Under the pieces are notes generated by a model. That model made no database searches and was not told the origin of the DNA. It saw only the letters and a program-made list of their open reading frames with translations. Positions 59,932 to 64,000 of a stretch of DNA of 64,000 nt are shown here, one piece after another. The number at the start of each line of letters is the position of its first letter. The stretch's first letter is position 1. Location of the stretch: assembly GCA_031268095.1 (NCBI GenBank), contig JAIRXU010000060.1, positions 1 through 64,000 on the forward strand. The letters run 5' to 3'. Both the position numbers and the translations under genes were made by a program. Source of the DNA: Oscillospiraceae bacterium (lineage in GTDB: Bacteria > Bacillota > Clostridia > Oscillospirales > Acutalibacteraceae).

Positions 59932-60685
59932 CTACATTCGGTACCCTGTGATAAACACCCGGTGGGTTACCGTGAATTTCTCCGGGCAATTTTGCAGGAA
60001 CTTCCTGTGCTTTTCCTCAAACTCGGCCAGGGCCTTCCCGTCCATCGAAGCCAGTACGCCCCGGTTGCTCAATATGCGGCCATGCCAGCTCTCCCGCGTG
60101 AAGGGCAGCGCGGCGTCAAATTTTTCGAGGATCGGATCGTCAAAGTAGTGCTTCTTGAGGTCCTCAATCGCCGGCGAAGCGGCCGTCCACTTGGGATTGA
60201 GCCGCTTTATCAGCGCCTTGGATTTTTTCGCAATGGGATCTTCCTGCAGCCAGGACATGTAAATTTTGACGAAAATTCCGCCAGGCCGCAGGAGCCGACG
60301 GATCTCCGGCACGATGACCTGTGGATCAAAATACCAGAAACACATCAGCGCCGTGACCGCGTCGAAAACATGGTCTGGCAAGCCCGTGCGCTCCGCCGGA
60401 CAGACGAGGTAGCGGATGTTGTCCCGGCCTTCGGAAAGCGCGATAGCCTGCTGAATTTGATTTTCAGAATGATCCACCGCCGTGATTTCCGCGCCAAGGT
60501 GCGCCATAGCCCGCGGCGCGACGCCCGTCCCCGTGCCAAGGTCCAGCCAGTGGCTCCCCGCCGCGCCCTACCCCTAGGGCAAGGAGGCGCTCGAAAAGCT
60601 CTGGCGGGTAAATATCCCGGTATTGGGCATAGGCTGCCGAGGTTTTTCCCCAGTCGAAAGCTTGGCCGTGGTCAATCGAGGCCAT
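59932..60685 (-). pseudogene. Class I SAM methyltransferase with one-base frameshift
   Basis: The start at 60685 (SD AGGAGC) gives FDWGKTSAAYAQYRDIYPPELFERLLALG, the usual entry of small SAM methyltransferases. Near the run of four C on the plus strand (60556-60559) the frame changes by one extra base; the next frame reads HWLDLGTGTGVAPRAMAHLGAEITAVDHS (motif I and II) and continues to 59932 with LLRPGGIFVKIY. Rejoined it is a normal ~250-residue enzyme. Mutation or sequencing error cannot be separated here. Confidence 0.8.
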
Positions 60686-60718
60686 AAAATGCTCCTTTCG
60701 AATATTCCTTGGATATAC

Positions 60719-61162
60719 TTACTTTCCTGTCGAACCGAAGCCGCCGCCGCCGCGCGCGGTGTCCTCCAGCGTCTCGGTCTCCTCGAAGGCCACCGCCAGA
60801 AACGGCGCGACCACCATCTGGGCGATCCGCTCACCGGGGGCGACTTGCTGCGGTTGGGCGGCGTGATTGTGTAACGCGACGAGCACTTCACCGCGGTAAT
60901 CCGCGTCGATCACGCCGACCTTGTTGGCCGGGGCCAGGCCCCGCTTGCTCGCCAGCCCGCTGCGGGCGTAGATCAGCCCGGCGTAGCCCGCGGGGATCTC
61001 CATGGCCAGGCCCGTCGGAATCAGCTTGGTCTCGCCGGGAGCGATGGTTACGGCCTCGTCCAGGCAGGCGGCGAGATCAGCCCCGGCGGCGTAGGCGGAA
61101 CCGTACTGAGGCAGGACAGCAGCGGCACAGAGTTTTTTCACGCGAAGAATGGGCGTTGACAT
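60719..61162 (-). CDS. dut: Deoxyuridine 5'-triphosphate nucleotidohydrolase
   Basis: 147 residues from the ATG at 61162. It hydrolyses dUTP to dUMP and keeps uracil out of DNA. Trimeric dUTPase motifs in order: GADLAACLD, YARSGLASKRGL, GVIDADYRGE with the catalytic Asp, ERIAQMVVAP and the C-terminal RGGGGFGSTGK arm that closes over the active site of the neighbouring subunit. The frame is open far upstream, but only this start has an SD (CAGGA). Confidence 0.95.
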   Translation of the reverse strand: MSTPILRVKKLCAAAVLPQYGSAYAAGADLAACLDEAVTIAPGETKLIPTGLAMEIPAGYAGLIYARSGLASKRGLAPANKVGVIDADYRGEVLVALHNHAAQPQQVAPGERIAQMVVAPFLAVAFEETETLEDTARGGGGFGSTGK

Positions 61163-61184
61163 CTTATATTCCTGCTTTCTTTTT

Positions 61185-62066
61185 CTATTTTTTCTGGTTT
61201 GTGGCGGCGCTCCAGGCCGCAGAAAATTCCGACACGCTGGTGTACCGGGCCGCCGGCTTTGGTTCTGTTGCCCGAACGGCAACGCGCCAAAGCGCTTCTT
61301 CGGCGTCCCACTTGGCAGCGCCGCGGTCCACGGGATGGTTTGGATACCCTGCACCGAAGAACATCCATGCCGCCGCGCCCAGGCGATAGACGTTTGTCCG
61401 GTCGTCCAGCACCGCGCCGGCCTGCCATTCCTCCAGGGACATGAACCAGCGCTGCCCCCACATGCGGCCCATATCGTTGCGGCAGGGCTGCTGATAAAAC
61501 AGATCAATATCGCAGACCATCGTTTCTTTGCCGGAAAAATCATAGAGAATGCTGCCGGCGTAAAAATCAATTGCAACGTAGCTTGCCGCTTCGACGGCCT
61601 CAAAAAAAGACAGTACGGCTTCGAAGGCCCGCAGGCGCTCCGGCAGCGGCAGCGCGCGGAAACGCTCGTAGGGCCGTGGTTCGCCGGTTTGCTGGTAGCG
61701 GTCAAAATTCCAGTGGTCGAAGAGGCATTCCCCTTCCGCCCAGCGGAAGACCGCGACCTCCAGTTTTTTATGAGAAAAATGCTCCAGCAGTTCGATCAGC
61801 CGCGGATGACGCATGGCCTCATAGAGCGGCAGCGCCTTGCGGAGGTTGTCCGCCGCGTGTGCGGGCGTGATGATTCCGTTCGCGGTCAGCGCCCCGGCGA
61901 TCTTGACGAAGAACCGCTCGCCTTGCTCGTTTTCCAGTCCAAAGCTGATATTGCCGGAATCATTTTCGTCAAAGACACAAAAGGCCCTGCCTAAGCGGGC
62001 CAGAAAAGAAAAATCGCACTTCCGGAGGAGACGGTACGTCACATCGTTCAAGTGGAATTCCCGCAT
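61185..62066 (-). CDS. Protein-kinase-like protein with altered catalytic loop
   Basis: 293 residues. Kinase-like order: FFVKIAG with the ATP-binding Lys (about 53-58), a helix with the ion-pair Glu region (ALPLYEAMRHPRL), VAIDFYAGSILYD in place of the catalytic loop HRDxKxxN (Asp kept, Lys changed to Tyr, Asn to Ser) and VCDIDLF for DFG. Similar clostridial proteins are annotated as serine/threonine kinases. It may be a pseudokinase or an aminoglycoside-phosphotransferase-like enzyme. It lies 3 bp after nrdG. Confidence 0.68.
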   Translation of the reverse strand: MREFHLNDVTYRLLRKCDFSFLARLGRAFCVFDENDSGNISFGLENEQGERFFVKIAGALTANGIITPAHAADNLRKALPLYEAMRHPRLIELLEHFSHKKLEVAVFRWAEGECLFDHWNFDRYQQTGEPRPYERFRALPLPERLRAFEAVLSFFEAVEAASYVAIDFYAGSILYDFSGKETMVCDIDLFYQQPCRNDMGRMWGQRWFMSLEEWQAGAVLDDRTNVYRLGAAAWMFFGAGYPNHPVDRGAAKWDAEEALWRVAVRATEPKPAARYTSVSEFSAAWSAATNQKK

Positions 62067-62069
62067 GCG

Positions 62070-62597
62070 TCACGCCCCTTCCCAAAGCACTGCCCGGCCC
62101 GCCGCCAGCGACTCCCGTACGCGCAGGATCCGCTGGTTTTCGGACCCCCGGAAGCGGGTGTGGAGGCTCTTGCGGGCCTGAACAAAGCGGCCGTCAACCA
62201 GTACATCAATCTCCTCCAGCAGCTGCCGCAGGATGGAATCTCTTTCTGACTCCGGCAGCAGCTCCCGTTCGAAATGGTACCCTGTGTAGCACCAGATGTC
62301 TTTGTCCGGGTGCGCTTCCCGTACGCGCCGGACCAGGGCCAGCACGTCAGAGCGGTTGCGGGGATGCAGCGGCTCGCCGCCCAGCAGCGTCAGGCCGCGG
62401 ATATGCGCAGGCCGCAGGGCGCCGAGGATCCGGGCTTCGGTTTCTTCCGTGAACGGCTCGCCGAACCCGAAGCGCCATGCCTCCGGATTGAAACAGCCGG
62501 GGCAGGCATGCTCGCAGCCGCTGACGAACAGCGACACCCGCACACCGACCCCGTTGGCGATGTCATGGGTTCTGATTTCCGCGTAGTTGATGGTCAA
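62070..62597 (-). CDS. nrdG: Anaerobic ribonucleotide reductase activating protein
   Basis: 175 residues from a TTG at 62597 with SD AGGAGGGG. Radical SAM activase that generates the glycyl radical on NrdD. Cluster cysteines C28, C32 and C35 (SGCEHACPGCFN), LTLLGGEPLHP and WCYTGYHFEREL match NrdG closely, including the substrate-facing NPEAW segment. nrdD is not in this window, whereas it is usually adjacent. Confidence 0.92.
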   Translation of the reverse strand: MTINYAEIRTHDIANGVGVRVSLFVSGCEHACPGCFNPEAWRFGFGEPFTEETEARILGALRPAHIRGLTLLGGEPLHPRNRSDVLALVRRVREAHPDKDIWCYTGYHFERELLPESERDSILRQLLEEIDVLVDGRFVQARKSLHTRFRGSENQRILRVRESLAAGRAVLWEGA

Positions 62598-62631
62598 TCC
62601 CCTCCTGTGTGGCGCAGCGTCTGGCGCCGGA

Positions 62632-63369
62632 TCAGCTTTGGCAACATTCCAAGGCCGGCGGGAACTCCCGCCAGTCGGTAATATGCAGATGCGGGCCAAC
62701 CGGCGGATTGCCGGCCGGCTCCCGGAAGGGATTGTCCAGCGTCCGGTCTTCGTACCAGACCGGGAAAATTCCCGCGCCGGCCGCGCCCGCAACGTCGCAG
62801 CGGACAGTATCCCCGCAGAACCGGACGTCCTCCGGCGGGAGCCCCGCCTTGCGCAGGGCCAACTCGAACAGCAGCGGATGCGGCTTGCGGATCATATATT
62901 CACTCGAGGCTAGAACAAATTCGAACGCATGCTCCGGTAGCAGCCGCCCGATCCTCTCCCGCAGCGCCGCGCCGGAGAAAGCGATATTGCTGATCACGCC
63001 GGAGCGAATGCCCTGCTCCCGCAGATAAGACAACGCCTCCCCGATGTACGGCATACGTACACCGGGGGCAGCATTGTCCCAATAGAGCCGCTCGCGCGCC
63101 GCCGCGCCGACGGAAAACGTGAGCTCCAAATATTCATAGGTCAGCCGGTCGAACTGGTATTCATGGATCTCCAGGCCGATGTCCCGCGCCGGGCCGCAGA
63201 TTCCGCGAAACACCTCGCCGGCGAAACGGTCCACTTCTTCCGGCGAAAGGCCCCGGGGATTTTGCACACAATGGGCCATGACAGCATACGTCCCGCGCAG
63301 ACTGTCATAGTCCGGCTCCGCCAGCAAGGTGTGGCCATAATCGAAGAGGATCATCTTGGGACGGCGCAT
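62632..63369 (-). CDS. HAD-superfamily hydrolase
   Basis: 245 residues. Motif I LFDYGHTLL has the nucleophile Asp but Gly where the acid/base Asp of DxD is usual, a variant shared by a subgroup of HAD proteins. A helical cap follows (about 20-95), then motif II VISNIAFSG, Lys in MIRKPHPLLFE and motif IV FCGDTVRCDV. Phosphatase activity is likely but may be low. SD AAGGAA. It lies between nrdG and the DUF4838 gene. Confidence 0.83.
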   Translation of the reverse strand: MRRPKMILFDYGHTLLAEPDYDSLRGTYAVMAHCVQNPRGLSPEEVDRFAGEVFRGICGPARDIGLEIHEYQFDRLTYEYLELTFSVGAAARERLYWDNAAPGVRMPYIGEALSYLREQGIRSGVISNIAFSGAALRERIGRLLPEHAFEFVLASSEYMIRKPHPLLFELALRKAGLPPEDVRFCGDTVRCDVAGAAGAGIFPVWYEDRTLDNPFREPAGNPPVGPHLHITDWREFPPALECCQS

Positions 63370-63393
63370 CGCGGTTCCTTTCTTGCGCTCCGG

Positions 63394-64000
63394 TTATCCC
63401 CGCCAGCTGTCCGGCTGGCCCCACCAGTTCGCAGGCGGATCGGGCAGGAAGCGCCAATTGAAGTTGTCGCTGCTCCAGCCTTCGCTGTAGCGCACGATCC
63501 CGAAGGCCTTGAAGTCGTTGAACAGCTGCTCATTGGCGCCCTGCCACTGCTCCAGCGGCAGCAGCCAGCTGAACTCCGCCACGCGGTTGCAGCCCTTCCA
63601 GAAGCGCCAGCTCAGCTGGGAGCGCAGGACGTTCTGGCGGCAGGTCTCGTCTCCTGCCAGCTCGATCGCCTTTTCCCAAAGCCGGTCGGCGTAGGCAACC
63701 TGATTCAGCTTCAAGTCCAGCAAGCCCTTGTTCGTCGGATCGATGTAGATCCACATCTTGCGGTGACAGCCCAGCAGATTCGGCTTCCCTGTATTGTCAG
63801 CCAGCAGGTCCAGGAATGCCCGGATGTATTGCCATCCGCCGCCATAGTAGGCTTTCAGGAAGCCATTCATTTCCGCGTCATAGTCCAGGCCGGGATTCCA
63901 CATCAGCCGGGCCAGGAGATAGGCGCGCAGCTCGGCGAACTCGCTGTTGCATTCCGAAGCGGAGTAATCCCCTTCTTCGTAGACGCCCCGGACGTTGTTC
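63394..64000 (-). CDS. DUF4838-domain protein, C-terminal part (continues beyond the window)
   Basis: The frame is open to the right edge; about 202 codons are visible. The segment ARLMWNPGLDYDAEMNGFL, AYYGGGWQYIRAFLDLL and WIYIDPTNKGLLD is characteristic of DUF4838 proteins, which are alpha-glucuronidase-like enzymes of glycan-degrading bacteria. The catalytic part should lie outside the window. It heads, in this view, the minus-strand run to dut. Confidence 0.8.
   Translation of the reverse strand, partial: NNVRGVYEEGDYSASECNSEFAELRAYLLARLMWNPGLDYDAEMNGFLKAYYGGGWQYIRAFLDLLADNTGKPNLLGCHRKMWIYIDPTNKGLLDLKLNQVAYADRLWEKAIELAGDETCRQNVLRSQLSWRFWKGCNRVAEFSWLLPLEQWQGANEQLFNDFKAFGIVRYSEGWSSDNFNWRFLPDPPANWWGQPDSWRG

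Overview
The window looks like chromosome of an anaerobic, endospore-forming, GC-rich member of the Firmicutes/Clostridia (Oscillospirales-like). The reasons are: sporulation genes spoIIID and a spoIIQ-type LytM gene; paired glgC/glgD with glgB and glgA; LL-diaminopimelate aminotransferase; the three [FeFe]-hydrogenase maturases hydE, hydG and hydF; anaerobic NrdG; an oxygen-scavenging flavodiiron protein; a HrcA/CIRCE operator; and textbook sigma-A promoters with 17-bp spacers in front of most transcription units. No genus can be assigned from sequence alone.

Layout. 0-3.5 kb: transposase remnant, a GPH-type sugar symporter and a secreted C39-like cysteine peptidase with InlB-type and Ig-like repeats. 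3.5-10.2 kb (minus): a tight seven-gene run headed by dnaA (dnaA, dapF, dapL, S51-like peptidase, TPR lipoprotein, methyltransferase, SdpI-like membrane protein). 10.3-28.5 kb (plus): glycogen operon glgB-C-D-A, then a phosphatase-rich run (including one metallophosphatase-like protein that has lost its metal ligands), dus, cca, a NERD protein, a second metallophosphoesterase, secG, a HAD phosphatase, an RluA pseudouridine synthase, htpG under a perfectly spaced CIRCE element, a TatD-linked radical SAM protein and a THUMP RNA methyltransferase. 29.7-36 kb: accessory zone with a SLOG protein diverging from a small ribbon-helix-helix protein that has a palindromic operator, then spoIIID, a membrane pentapeptide-repeat gene interrupted by an IS630-type element, spoIIQ, and two divergent orphan genes.

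36-48.8 kb: diacylglycerol kinase, sugar catabolism (Gfo/Idh/MocA dehydrogenase, frameshifted GPH symporter, hydroxypyruvate-isomerase-like enzyme), an ABC-F ribosome-protection gene behind a transcription attenuator, and an overlapping operon of zinc-ribbon membrane protein, Ig-like membrane protein, GPH transporter, clan-A glycoside hydrolase and metallophosphoesterase. 48.8-64 kb: two-component system, flavodiiron protein plus HydE, ThuA-like protein, two tRNA-Leu genes, HydG, S66 peptidase (frameshifted), HydF, a beta-propeller-like lipoprotein, and a minus-strand run of methyltransferase (frameshifted), dUTPase, kinase-like protein, NrdG, HAD hydrolase and the end of a DUF4838 protein.

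The most notable observations are: the ABC-F leader with an attenuator and a 12-nt perfect antiterminator; the in-frame IS630 disruption of a mosaic pentapeptide gene lying between spoIIID and spoIIQ; the RHH gene operator; the pseudo-phosphatase attached to the glycogen operon; HrcA control of htpG; and an atypical dnaA operon without dnaN. Four genes carry single-base frameshifts, three of them clearly in short G or A runs, so some may be assembly errors. I found no CRISPR array, phage module, rRNA or convincing oriC.
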